A stretch of 41,987 nucleotides of DNA from CAYLLT01 sp964591605. Lineage in GTDB: Bacteria; Planctomycetota; Phycisphaerae; UBA1845; PWPN01. How positions within the stretch are numbered: the first letter of the stretch is position 1; each line of letters opens with the position of its first letter. The stretch is taken from NCBI GenBank assembly GCA_964591605.1, contig CAZQEN010000018.1:1-41987 (forward strand), given 5' to 3'. The notes below the pieces were generated by a model, which saw only the letters and a list, made by a program, of their open reading frames with translations, ran no database searches and was not told where the DNA came from. Both the position numbers and the translations under genes were made by a program. Below are positions 8,901 through 16,946 of the stretch, piece after piece.

Positions 8901-9586
8901 TTCACAACGTTGTAACCGTAGAAGTAAATCGCCCCTCCGCCCCGCATGACCTTGTAATCCTGCCCGAAGTGGACGGAGCGGGCCGTCGTGCCGGGGTAGC
9001 CGTCGTACCAGTCGGCCACCCACTCCCACGCATTGCCCGCCATGTCGAGGCACCCGAAGGGAGACGCGCCCGGGGGACGCGAGCCCACCGGCTGCAGCGG
9101 CTTGTCGCTGCCGAGCTGGCGGGCGCTTTCGATGTCGAGATTGCCCCACGGAAACCGCCGGCCGTCGGTCCCGCGCGCCGCCTTCTCCCACTCTGCCTCT
9201 GTGGGAAGGCGCTTACCAGCCCACACGGCGTACTGCATCGCATCGAACCACGTGACATCGGTGACGGGGAGCTTCTCCATCCCCTTCCCGGGCCGCGGCC
9301 CGCCCCAGCTTCGCGGCGGCTCGTGCCCGGTCTGTCCAATGAACCGCAGGTACTGCTCGTTGGTGACCTCGTGCCGGTCGATGTAGAACGCGGGCAGATC
9401 CACCCGCCGCGGAGGCCCCTCATCGAGTCCGCCCTCGCCCGAGCCCATGACGAACTCCCCCGCCGGCACAAGCACCATCGGCGCCCCATCCCGCCCCAGG
9501 ATGGTGGCCGGTGGTGCGGCTGAAACGATATAGATAGCGAAGCTCGTCGAAAAAAAGGCCATCCACCCCGTCAGCGGGCCGTTCAT
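5951..9586 (-). CDS. Secreted fusion: formylglycine-enzyme-like domain plus PcRGLX/YetA-like lyase region
   Basis: The protein has 1211 residues from the ATG at 9586, which follows AGGAG with a 5-nt gap; the frame is open further upstream but lacks a ribosome site. Residues 1-24 form a signal peptide. Residues 35-255 are an FGE-sulfatase domain: M-V-x-V-P-A-G-E-F-V-M-G-S, E-V-T-N-E-Q-Y, R-L-P-T-E-A-E-W-E-K-A-A-R, N-A-W-E-W-V-A-D-W-Y and G-L-G-F-R-C-V. The two closely spaced catalytic cysteines of true formylglycine enzymes are absent, since the segment after R-G-G-G reads A-I-Y-F-Y-G-Y-N. From about residue 300 the protein resembles the PcRGLX/YetA family (polysaccharide lyase family 26, exo-rhamnogalacturonan lyases), with an N-terminal beta region, G-M-R-D-F-G-D-A-Y-M-G-G and an alpha/alpha-barrel-like Trp/Tyr-rich region. 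A beta-rich tail follows. Lyase activity and substrate are inference. Confidence 0.85.
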   Translation of the reverse strand: MNGPLTGWMAFFSTSFAIYIVSAAPPATILGRDGAPMVLVPAGEFVMGSGEGGLDEGPPRRVDLPAFYIDRHEVTNEQYLRFIGQTGHEPPRSWGGPRPGKGMEKLPVTDVTWFDAMQYAVWAGKRLPTEAEWEKAARGTDGRRFPWGNLDIESARQLGSDKPLQPVGSRPPGASPFGCLDMAGNAWEWVADWYDGYPGTTARSVHFGQDYKVMRGGGAIYFYGYNVVNAGRCSQRARLVPFGSHDGLGFRCVQDLPGARPAYDAARALAEAQSQLQASLKPPVTLSHEKEFAGQIQAAKLALKVVGAPGQKGIARTGVPFPQDALKDPANIRILKDGRPVAVQTRVLSTWANHSPRWVLVDFPAEAGGAYELDFSGQGAPAAARPALQIERGSRAVRFETGAIAGDITADGWLAEVQRADGTAVLPGMELVIRLAAPGGPVEVRPLPAERLDIEEAGPLHGLIRLRGRTAGAEGAETSFRYDLRIHVTAGSPRLNLLLTLTHFAQRKDSKDEYEKPMPSIPVAGAVVRFRLPEPATETTFGGDRGPHTIPSGQAITLLQPDDLRYTLTRGGEQLAAGTRAPGWVAARGPAGWMLLGVRHFWQNHAKALLATPQSLAVNLWAGAEPFEWESGLAKTHEIILDFSQEAQPPEVATLDPLRVTLPPSWACASGGVGTILPRGPEAIERFAYWELLRDAAKRRWVQSMPFGMRDFGDAYMGGPYKGKNAYANLEYDVPMNFLMDFLKTGQVWLLEAAEVQTRHQVDVDVDHFLGRQWKHSPQHTTTEAEFGHVFVRGMLLHYLLTGETRSLEVAQSVGDWMAPRVARTEGMGNERQIGWSMYALTGLYEVTKERRYLDACVSACRRLSEGQTATGKFNIRWDNRISFFNGIAMMGMLTVQELTGDEAIARTILAVARRTLGFYPEYACRTLNAFCWAAEQKQDPRYLVEMERTWKSSMEFLMGRDAGVTEEVYAWRFTWFACRHQLFPLFEQPPAALPEASTWRGLRLDQQRVEAYLRGGGGRTAAVMLIVEGQSAARAELFDPSGKVVRTIAFDRPSRQFQPVVLTLPGDSGIYRLSLTAETANAWQIHYDAHTRVTVCDPGLHLLPVIYPRATGFLKEGAREVAVRVEAMGEGFHSVTLYTPSGQVAAAARKFVDLGDVNRYVVELKAPVSGDARGWSLEVCNGRVLSIDGFLPYWAGDRDQLFNPERPGDR

Positions 9587-9887
9587 GATCACTCCTGGTA
9601 GGAACCAGATCCTCGATGGGCACGCCCGCCGGCCGCTGGCCGACCGGTGCCTCTCTCCGCAGTGCGAATCCCCGGGAGCACCGACGACAGGCCAGTCGCA
9701 ACCGTCGGACACTCCCAAGGTCCGGGCAGTATATCGCACATAGCCGTTCTCCCTCCAGCCGGGAGACAACGGCTGCAACCAGACGACGGGGGGATTCGAG
9801 CAGTGGTGTGTCGCTCAGAAGTATCAGCTTCTCAGCGTGCATGCCCACGGTCGCCGCGGGGGGCGGCCACTACGGCGCCGGCGGCGG
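9587..9887. other. Intergenic region with bulged hairpin and shared upstream box
   Basis: This stretch of about 300 nt separates two minus-strand genes and holds no convincing gene. It contains an imperfect hairpin at 9742-9774, with about 12 base pairs and a 2-nt bulge. Immediately beside it is the 12-nt box at 9731-9742. The hairpin is 114 nt past the stop of the propeller gene and has no T-tract, so it may belong to the leader of the following gene instead. Confidence 0.55.
9731..9742 (-). promoter_or_regulatory. Second copy of box TATGTGCGATAT, upstream of the fused lyase gene
   Basis: This is identical over 12 nt to 5719-5730, in the same orientation relative to the gene it precedes, but 145 nt from the start codon. 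It is flanked by the bulged hairpin at 9742-9774, and TGGTTGCA lies on the far side in both copies. The shared arrangement suggests a common promoter or regulator site. No experimental or family knowledge supports a specific regulator. Confidence 0.35.
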
Positions 9888-11675
9888 TTACGGGGCCAGG
9901 GCCGTTGTGGCGGCGGCTGGAACATCGTCGCTGCAGAGAGGAGAAGTCGCCGCGTGCGTCACATCGCCCGCCAGCGGCAGGAAGCCATCGAGCCGCGTCG
10001 AGACGCCCTGCGTGAAGTCCAGCGGAGCCAGGTAGAGGGCGAACTGTTCGTCGCTCTCCTGGTCGGCGATGTAGATGAGCCGCGAGCCGTCCGCGGACCA
10101 GGCAAAACGCTCGACCACCTGATTGTCCAGCAGAGGAGGAATGGTAGGCGACAAACCGCTGCCGTCGCCGGCCGCCAGGAACAGCTCCTGCGATTCACGG
10201 ACGCTGACCGTCCCGCGGAACGCCACCTCTGCGGAAGTCGCCGACCACGCCCAGTCGTCCAGGATGGTGGTCGTTGAAACCAGGGCGCCGCTGATGCGGC
10301 GGAGATCGGCGCCGTCCGGATCAACCGCATACAGGGCGGGCAGTCCGGGCGTCTCGACATCCCCGCGAAACGCCAGCGTCTTGGCATCGCGCGACCAGGC
10401 GAACTCGGTCACCGCCGTGCCCGGTGTGGCGATGCCGCTGACCGCCGTCGCGAGCGTCGCATCAGGAAGCGTCGTCCAGAGCTGCACAGCGCCGGGTACG
10501 TCCTTATCCGCCGCGAAGGCCACACGCGAGGCATCGGGCGCCCACGCGAAGCCCCGCACACTCCCACCCGAGGCCAGCGGCGCGCTCAGGTTGAGCACCG
10601 CTCCGCCGATGGCCGGAACCAGGAACAGCTCCTGCACGTTCAGGAACGTCGCATTCGCCAGGTAGGTCAGCATCGTACTGTCGGGCGACCAGGCCACGTC
10701 GGAGACGCCGTCAAGCTCAGCGCCCATCGGAGCCAGGGCCGCGCTCGCCCGCTGGACGGCGGTCGTTCTCACGTCCACCGTGAACAGCTCGAAGAGGTTG
10801 TCCGCCAGCGCGTCGGAAACGAAGGCCAGTTGCGTCGCATCGGGCGACCACGCGAATTGCCGCACGCCGTCATAGCCCGTCTGCCGCCCGAGCAACTGGC
10901 TCACCAGCCGCGGCGCCCGGGTTCTCAGCGGAACCACATAGAGATCGTACACCTCGTCGGTGAGGCGGTCGGCAACGAAGGCCAACTGCTGAGAGTCGGG
11001 CGACCACGCGAACGCCAGCACCTGCGCCCACGTCACCGTCGCGCCGCTCATCTTGATCGGGATCGGCGCTCCCTCGGGAAGGCTCACGTACAGCTCGCGC
11101 TGCCCCTGCACGTCCAGGTCGGCGATGAACGCGACCCATCGCGCGTCGGGCGACCATGAGTAACTCTGCACGCTGCGCCCGCCCGTCACCACGCCGCTGA
11201 CGGCCAGCGGCGTGCCACCCGCCAGAGGGACCGTAAAGAGCTCGAAGACCTCGTCCTGCACCGCATCGGCCCGGAAGGCCGCCCGCGCGGTGGTATCCAC
11301 CTGCAACTGCGACGACAGCCCGGTCTCCACGCCCTCGGCATCCACCGCCGACACGCGGAAGAACTGCGTGCCCGTGTTCGGCTGGACCTGCACGACGAGG
11401 CTTTCCGCGGTGGGGCTCGCAATCAGCGACGCCACGCTGTTCTCCTCGGTGATGGCGGCGCTCGAACGGAAGACGTTGTAGCGGGCGACGGTCACGCCGA
11501 CCGGCGCCACCCAGCGCAGCGTGTAGTTCGGCGGGACCTGTCCGCGCCCGGTGAGCAGAAGCCGGCTCGGCACGGAGGGCTCGGGCGTCGTGCCATCCGG
11601 CGGCTGCTCGACACACCCCAAACCCGAGAACATCGACAGGACACACACACCGGCCAGAAGCGACTTCACGTGCAT
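9888..11675 (-). CDS. Exported lipoprotein with eight TolB/PD40-type propeller repeats
   Basis: The protein has 595 residues from the ATG at 11675, with AGGA 9 nt upstream; this start gives a clean signal peptide ending S-G-L-G-C, a plausible lipobox. Residues about 35-130 resemble a fibronectin type III domain. Then come eight repeats, each with a W-S-P-D-like core (W-S-P-D, W-S-P-D, W-S-P-D, W-S-P-D, W-A-P-D, W-S-R-D, W-S-A-T, W-S-A-D) followed by A-F-x-A-D and a hydrophobic E-L-F/Y strand. This is the pattern of PD40/TolB beta-propellers. Such folds bind proteins or ligands rather than catalyse, and the partner is unknown. A divergent gene begins 148 nt away on the other strand. The fold is secure and the function unknown. 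Confidence 0.85.
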   Translation of the reverse strand: MHVKSLLAGVCVLSMFSGLGCVEQPPDGTTPEPSVPSRLLLTGRGQVPPNYTLRWVAPVGVTVARYNVFRSSAAITEENSVASLIASPTAESLVVQVQPNTGTQFFRVSAVDAEGVETGLSSQLQVDTTARAAFRADAVQDEVFELFTVPLAGGTPLAVSGVVTGGRSVQSYSWSPDARWVAFIADLDVQGQRELYVSLPEGAPIPIKMSGATVTWAQVLAFAWSPDSQQLAFVADRLTDEVYDLYVVPLRTRAPRLVSQLLGRQTGYDGVRQFAWSPDATQLAFVSDALADNLFELFTVDVRTTAVQRASAALAPMGAELDGVSDVAWSPDSTMLTYLANATFLNVQELFLVPAIGGAVLNLSAPLASGGSVRGFAWAPDASRVAFAADKDVPGAVQLWTTLPDATLATAVSGIATPGTAVTEFAWSRDAKTLAFRGDVETPGLPALYAVDPDGADLRRISGALVSTTTILDDWAWSATSAEVAFRGTVSVRESQELFLAAGDGSGLSPTIPPLLDNQVVERFAWSADGSRLIYIADQESDEQFALYLAPLDFTQGVSTRLDGFLPLAGDVTHAATSPLCSDDVPAAATTALAP

Positions 11676-11823
11676 GAGAATAAGTCCTATAAGTGAGTGG
11701 ACGGATGAGATTGACTGCGTGCGGCAACGACGCGAAACGCGCCTCGCGGCCTTGATCGGACGACGCTGCCGCATGCACGTACCCGGTCCCTCTGCATGAA
11801 TATCGGAAGCACACCGGCAAACA

Positions 11824-14808
11824 ATGCGAATTGTAGCTCAAATCATGATGGCAATCGTTACCGGACTCGCGGTTTCCGGTACTGGGAACGGGCAATCGGT
11901 CACCCCGCCCGGCCTCCGGCCGTCCGCCGGCTCCAGCCCGGCGGAGAACCAAGTCAGCCCTGGTGAACCCCCCTTCTCCTGGAGCAACGGCAGGTTGTCA
12001 GTGCGGTATCCGGGCGAGGCGGCACGGCTGGAACTCCGCCCGGCGCAGGGCGAGGATCGGCTCAGCCTGTGCGTGTTTCCCACGCACCTCGAGACCGACG
12101 GGGAATCGCTGCCGGTGCCGGCGCAGGCCGATCACGCCGAGCGGCTGACCGGCAGCAACGGGGAGATCTGGCGTTTCACCTCGACTGTCCACGATGCCGC
12201 CCGCGGCCTGGACTGTTTCTACACCAGCGAGTTTGACCTTCCGGCCGACCGGGGCTGGGTTCGACGTCGCTGCCGGATCCGCCTGGAAGGCAAGGCTTGC
12301 GGGCCGATCCTGCTTCGGCGGATCGTCCTCGACGAGACGGATGTGAGCGGCCTTCAGGCGAGTCAACCCTTTGATGGCTGGCAGAGCTATCCGATCCTGT
12401 CGCGCTCTTTCTTCTGGGGCGTCGAGTTTCCCGCCGCCGCCGCGCGTGTCAGCGGGCATCTCGCGCAGCTCGTCTCCCGACCCGGCGTGCGTATTGTGCC
12501 GGGCATCACCTACGACACATGGCCCGTGATGTACGGCGTGGCCGCCGCGGGTGCGGCCCGCGACGCGTTCGAGGCCTATGTCGCGGCGTTGCGCCCCCCG
12601 TCTGAGCCCGTGCACATCCAGTACAACAGCTGGTGGTCGCTGCCCTTTCCCTACACGCACGCGATGATGCTCGACCTGATCGAGTCGATCGGCGAGCAGT
12701 TTCATCGCCTGGGCAACGGAAAGCTCGACTCTTTCTGCCTGGACCTGGGCTGGTCGGATCGCCGGTCGATCTGGCAGATCGACCGGAGGAACTTTCCGGA
12801 AGGTTTTGCCCCCCTCTCGTGGGCCCTGGGCAAGATGGGGGCGCGCCTGGGGCTGTGGGTCTCACCGAGCGCCGTGTACCCGGAGGCCCTGGACCTCGAA
12901 TGGGCCCGGGCGGACGGCTACGAGACGCATCTGCTCAAGCCCGACCATCGCGTTGCGTGCCTGGCAGGCCCCAGGTATTCGGACGCCCTGCGCCGCGCGC
13001 TCGTCGACGTCGAGACGCGCTATGGGATCGCTCATTTCAAGTTCGACGGCTACGTGCCGACCTGCCCGGAATCGGACCACGGCCACGAGCCGGGCGAACT
13101 GTCGGCCGAGCAAACCGCTTTGGCAATCATCCACGTCTTCCAGGCGCTGCGGACCGCTGACCCGAAAGTCTGGATCGAAGCGACCTGTTTCGGATACAGA
13201 CCGAGCCCGTGGTGGCTCGCTCACGTCAATTCGGTGATCGGCACCTACGGCGACGATGCACCGGCCGGGCGCACGCCGTGCCCGATCTATCGCGAGAGCT
13301 ACACGACCGCCCGCGACTTCTTCAATCTCCAGGGCACGCGCGACGTACTGATCCCCGCGAAGGCCCAGGAGGTGCTCGGCGTCATCCATCAGACGCCCGA
13401 GCCGCTTCAGAACGATGCGGTCGTTACCGCCATGCGCGGCCACGCCTTCCTGCCGCTCTATGTGAATCCCGGTCATATGGACGCACGCCGCTGGCGCTTC
13501 CTGGCCCGCTGGTCGCAGTGGGTGCGCGCGAATGCGGACCTGCTCACGCACACGCGGCCCATCTGCACCGGCATGTGGGCGGACCCGAAGGCATCAAGGG
13601 AGTGGGGCTCCCCGGTCGGACGCGACGTGTACGGATATGCGCACTTCCGCGGCCACCGGGGTCTGGTCATGCTGCGCAACCCGTGGCTCCACCCGCGCCC
13701 GGTCAGCCTCAGGCTTGACGAGCAGATCGGCTGCCCGCGCGAGCTGGCCGGCGCGACCGCGACCCAGGTGTATCCACTGTATGCCACGATGAGCGGCGAA
13801 TGGCGGCACGGATTGATCTTTTCCGTCACGCTGCGACCCTACGAGACGCGCGTGATCGCTTTCGGCCCCCCTTCGGGCGCTCCGGTCGAACCAGCGGGAG
13901 ATGAGCCGTGGGCCGCAGTGGAGCGTCCGCCGGACGACCCTCCCCTGCCGGTTGAACCTGGCGGTGTTCTGACCGCCGACTTGCGGATCCGCGCCGGCGA
14001 CGAATCACGCGAGCTGTGGATCCTCGCGGAGGGCGAGGCGCCGCTCGCCGCGCCCGAGGCGGCCGTTCGGGTCAACGGCGAGCCGGTTGAGTTGCGCCTC
14101 CTGGAGTCCGCCGACGGCTGGAGGGCCTCCCTGCTGCCCGATCCGCTCGCCTGGGCCTGGCTGGTCGCCCCTCTTCCGGCGGGCAAGGCGACCGTCACGC
14201 TGCGCGTAGAGGCCGCCGGCCCGACGACCGTCAGTGCGTGGGTGATGACGCGGGAGGAACTCGCGGAGAATGCGAACGACCCCGGGCCGCTGCCCCCGCC
14301 GGAATTCCGGTATCTGGGCGCGTCGATGGCCCTGCCGCAGCGGCGGCTCGACGTCGATCGGCCGGCCGACGAGATCAACCTGGCCCGGTCCGCCACGGGT
14401 GCCCGGTCCGTTGCCTCCTCAGTATTCTCGCCTGAATATACGCCCGAGCGCGCGATCGACGATGACCCGGTCAGCCGCTGGAACAGCGGCACCGGCGACA
14501 TCAACGGCGCCTGGCTCCAGATCGACCTGCCGGCGCCCTGCGAGCTGCGCGAGCTGCGCTTCCACGAGGCCGCCGGCGGACGCATCACGCATTACCGCCT
14601 CCAGGCCTGGGACGGGCACGGCTGGATCGACGTGCTCGACAGACGCAAACCTCCGCCGCGCACGCAGGTGCGACACCGCTTCCCGCCGGTGCGAACGTCG
14701 CGCGTCCGCCTGCTGGTCGTCGAAGCCACGCAGCTTCCAACGATCTACGCTCTGGAACTGCACGGCCGGCCCCTCCCCTCAGCAACCGCCAGCGCACCCG
14801 CACGGTGA
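11824..14808 (+). CDS. Secreted GH36/clan-D-like glycosidase with C-terminal F5/8 (discoidin) domain
   Basis: The protein has 994 residues with an N-terminal signal peptide; the ATGs at 11824 and 11845/11848 are all possible starts and none has a strong ribosome site. The central region (about 265-560) resembles the TIM barrel of alpha-galactosidase-type enzymes. It has Y-N-S-W-W near 267, C-L-D-L-G-W near 305, a strand ending K-F-D-G at 406-409, and G-D-D near 476-478. In GH36 the nucleophile is the Asp of a K-x-D motif, so D408 is the candidate, with D477 or D478 as candidate acid/base. Residues about 850-990 form a coagulation factor 5/8 C domain (S-x-x-x-x-A-I-D-D-D-P-x-S-R-W-N), a sugar-binding module. 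Substrate is unknown. Assignment to an exact GH family is inference. Confidence 0.8.
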   Translation: MRIVAQIMMAIVTGLAVSGTGNGQSVTPPGLRPSAGSSPAENQVSPGEPPFSWSNGRLSVRYPGEAARLELRPAQGEDRLSLCVFPTHLETDGESLPVPAQADHAERLTGSNGEIWRFTSTVHDAARGLDCFYTSEFDLPADRGWVRRRCRIRLEGKACGPILLRRIVLDETDVSGLQASQPFDGWQSYPILSRSFFWGVEFPAAAARVSGHLAQLVSRPGVRIVPGITYDTWPVMYGVAAAGAARDAFEAYVAALRPPSEPVHIQYNSWWSLPFPYTHAMMLDLIESIGEQFHRLGNGKLDSFCLDLGWSDRRSIWQIDRRNFPEGFAPLSWALGKMGARLGLWVSPSAVYPEALDLEWARADGYETHLLKPDHRVACLAGPRYSDALRRALVDVETRYGIAHFKFDGYVPTCPESDHGHEPGELSAEQTALAIIHVFQALRTADPKVWIEATCFGYRPSPWWLAHVNSVIGTYGDDAPAGRTPCPIYRESYTTARDFFNLQGTRDVLIPAKAQEVLGVIHQTPEPLQNDAVVTAMRGHAFLPLYVNPGHMDARRWRFLARWSQWVRANADLLTHTRPICTGMWADPKASREWGSPVGRDVYGYAHFRGHRGLVMLRNPWLHPRPVSLRLDEQIGCPRELAGATATQVYPLYATMSGEWRHGLIFSVTLRPYETRVIAFGPPSGAPVEPAGDEPWAAVERPPDDPPLPVEPGGVLTADLRIRAGDESRELWILAEGEAPLAAPEAAVRVNGEPVELRLLESADGWRASLLPDPLAWAWLVAPLPAGKATVTLRVEAAGPTTVSAWVMTREELAENANDPGPLPPPEFRYLGASMALPQRRLDVDRPADEINLARSATGARSVASSVFSPEYTPERAIDDDPVSRWNSGTGDINGAWLQIDLPAPCELRELRFHEAAGGRITHYRLQAWDGHGWIDVLDRRKPPPRTQVRHRFPPVRTSRVRLLVVEATQLPTIYALELHGRPLPSATASAPAR

Positions 14809-14920
14809 TCCGCAGGGGCCGGTCCGTCAAGCCGGATGACGTGACAGCAAGGCCCGCTGCGACTATCGTTCCCTGAATACGTACATCCGCCCGCTTGACT
14901 GGCAACCGGGAACAGGCCGC

Positions 14921-15610
14921 GTGCGTCCTCGTGTCATTCTCCACAACTGGGTCAGTGCCGACGGCCGCGTCGACTGGGCGCAGGTTGACATGGGCCTGTT
15001 CTACGGTCTGGCCGGCTCGACCTGGAAGGAAGATGCGACGCTCGTCGGGAGCGAGACGATTCTGCAGGCGCTCGCGATGGCCGCCGGCCAGAACACCGAC
15101 TCGCAGGTCGCGCAGACGGCAAGTCCCGATGAGCCCGCCTCAAGGCGATCTTCACGGCCGCTCCTCGCCGTGGTAGACAGCCGCGGCCGGGTGCGCGATT
15201 GGCCCGTGCTGCAGAGTTGGCCTTACTGGCGAAGCGCCATCGCGCTCTGCTCCGCCTCCACGCCCGCCGCCCATCTCCGATGGCTCGCGGATTCCCGCGT
15301 CGAGACGATCCAGACGGACGGAGACCGCGTCGACCTTCCTGCCGCCCTCGGGGAGCTGCAGCGCCGCCACCACGTCGAGGTCGTGCGCGTGGACAGCGGC
15401 GGCACACTCAACGGCGCCATGATCCGGGCGGGCCTGGTTGACGAGATCAGCCTGCTGGTCGAACCGTCGCTCATCGGTGGTCTCAGCCCCAGATCGGTCT
15501 TCCGCGCACCTGATCTGAAGTCGATCGAAGATGTCATCCGGCTCAGGCTCATGCGCGTCGAGGCGTTGGATGACGGTGTCGTCTGGCTTCGCTATGAGAT
15601 TTGCAGGTAA
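14921..15610 (+). CDS. RibD C-terminal domain reductase (dihydrofolate-reductase-like fold)
   Basis: The protein has 229 residues with a GTG start. The N-terminus R-P-R-V-I-L-H-N-W-V-S-A-D-G-R-V matches the first strand of RibD-C/RIB7-type reductases, which reduce the ribosyl chain of the riboflavin precursor using NADPH. D-S-G-G-T-L-N-G-A-M-I-R-A-G-L-V-D-E near residue 165 is the conserved nucleotide-binding and dimer region. The deaminase domain found in bifunctional RibD is absent. No other riboflavin gene is nearby, so the role could be in another reduction. It follows the GH36-like gene by 112 nt. Cytoplasmic location is expected because no signal peptide is present. The start could be later than the chosen GTG. 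Confidence 0.8.
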   Translation: MRPRVILHNWVSADGRVDWAQVDMGLFYGLAGSTWKEDATLVGSETILQALAMAAGQNTDSQVAQTASPDEPASRRSSRPLLAVVDSRGRVRDWPVLQSWPYWRSAIALCSASTPAAHLRWLADSRVETIQTDGDRVDLPAALGELQRRHHVEVVRVDSGGTLNGAMIRAGLVDEISLLVEPSLIGGLSPRSVFRAPDLKSIEDVIRLRLMRVEALDDGVVWLRYEICR

Positions 15611-15652
15611 AGTACCTCCCGCGGCGGCACTGCATACAATTGGAGTGGCTTG

Positions 15653-16891
15653 ATGAGAGTTCGATCACATTTCATGCTGGTTGTCCTGCTTCCGGTTGTC
15701 TCCGCGTGTGCTCAGACGCCGAAGGTCCGTCCGGGCATCGACGTGCTCCGCGATCGCGGTTTCGATGTGCTCCGCGGCAAACGGGTCGGCCTCATCACCA
15801 ACCCGACCGGCGTTGATTCGCAGCTCCGCTCCACCATCGACATCCTCTACAAGGCGCCGGGCGTGAAGCTGGCCGCCCTGTTCGGACCCGAGCACGGCGT
15901 GCGCGGTGAATACGCCGGCGGTGACAAGATCAAGACGACGACCGACGCGGCGACCGGCCTGCCCGTCTATTCCCTTTACGGCGAGACGCGCCGGCCCACG
16001 CCCGAGATGCTCAAGGGCCTCGACGTGCTCGTCTACGACATTCAGGACATCGGCTGCCGTTCGTACACGTACATCAGCACGATGGGCGTCTCGATGCAGG
16101 CGGCGGCCGAGGCCGGCATCGAGTTCGTCGTGCTCGACCGGCCCAACCCCCTGGGCGGCCTGCGCATCGAGGGAAATCTCGTCGAACCCGGCGCCGAGTC
16201 GTTCGTCGGCCAGTTCCGCATCCCCTACGTCTACGGCCTGACCTGCGGCGAACTCGCACGCCTCCTCAACGCCGAAGGCATGCTCGGACAGAAGCGATGC
16301 CGGCTGACCGTCATGCCCATGCAGGGCTGGAAACGCTCGATGACCTTCGCCGACACCGGCCTGTGCTGGGTGCCGACCTCACCCCACATTCCCCGGGCCG
16401 ACTCGTCGATGTTCTACGTGGCCACCGGCGTCATGGGCGAGCTGCAGGTGATCTCCGAGGGCGTCGGATACACGCTGCCGTTCGAGGTCTTCGCCGCCGA
16501 GTGGATCGACCCGGACGCCCTGTGCCGCGAGATCGAGAAACAGAAATGGGAGGGCGTGCGCTTCCGCCCGATCACGCTTCGGCCCTTCTATACGGATCAT
16601 AAGGACAAGACGCTCAGAGGCGTCCAGATCCACATCCTGGAACCCGCCAGGGTCAACTTGATGAGCATTCAGTTCCGCCTCATGGAAGCGCATCATCGCC
16701 TGTATCCCGACAAGAACCCCTTTGAGCTCGCCAAAGAGTCGCGCCTGTCGATGTTCGACAAGGTCAGCGGAGGCCCGCGCCTGCGCGAGTTGTTCACCCA
16801 GCGCATGCACTACGCCGACATCGAACCGTTCCTTCAGAAAGGCGCTGCAGCCTTCCGCCCCCTCGCCCGCAAGTACTACCTGTACCCCTGA
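15653..16891 (+). CDS. namZ: NamZ/DUF1343-type exo-N-acetylmuramidase lipoprotein
   Basis: The protein has 412 residues. The ATG at 15653 follows GGAG with an 8-nt gap, while a TTG one codon upstream is less likely. A signal peptide ends in V-V-S-A-C, so it is a lipoprotein with Cys19 as the modified residue. Conserved family blocks are G-L-I-T-N-P-T-G, F-G-P-E-H-G-V-R-G, D-I-Q-D-I-G-C-R-S-Y-T-Y and L-D-R-P-N-P-L-G-G. The whole length matches DUF1343 (glycoside hydrolase family 171). Characterised members release N-acetylmuramic acid from the non-reducing ends of peptidoglycan fragments during cell-wall recycling. Placement outside the inner membrane suits that role. No other recycling enzyme is adjacent. 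Family assignment is strong, and activity is inferred by homology. Confidence 0.9.
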   Translation: MRVRSHFMLVVLLPVVSACAQTPKVRPGIDVLRDRGFDVLRGKRVGLITNPTGVDSQLRSTIDILYKAPGVKLAALFGPEHGVRGEYAGGDKIKTTTDAATGLPVYSLYGETRRPTPEMLKGLDVLVYDIQDIGCRSYTYISTMGVSMQAAAEAGIEFVVLDRPNPLGGLRIEGNLVEPGAESFVGQFRIPYVYGLTCGELARLLNAEGMLGQKRCRLTVMPMQGWKRSMTFADTGLCWVPTSPHIPRADSSMFYVATGVMGELQVISEGVGYTLPFEVFAAEWIDPDALCREIEKQKWEGVRFRPITLRPFYTDHKDKTLRGVQIHILEPARVNLMSIQFRLMEAHHRLYPDKNPFELAKESRLSMFDKVSGGPRLRELFTQRMHYADIEPFLQKGAAAFRPLARKYYLYP

Positions 16892-16946
16892 ATCGGGGAG
16901 CGGGCATCTTTGTTCTTGTCAGCCGTGCGCCACATGCGGTACATTG

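Noticed and set aside
5879..9523. Plus-strand open frame of 1214 codons
   Set aside because: It is antisense to the fused lyase gene, which has a signal peptide, ribosome site and clear domain motifs on the minus strand.
11790..11823. Possible third copy of the TATGTGCGATAT box between the propeller and GH36-like genes
   Set aside because: Only scattered bases (CTGCATGAATATCG and CACACCGGCA) resemble the other two copies; the match needs gaps and is too weak to claim.
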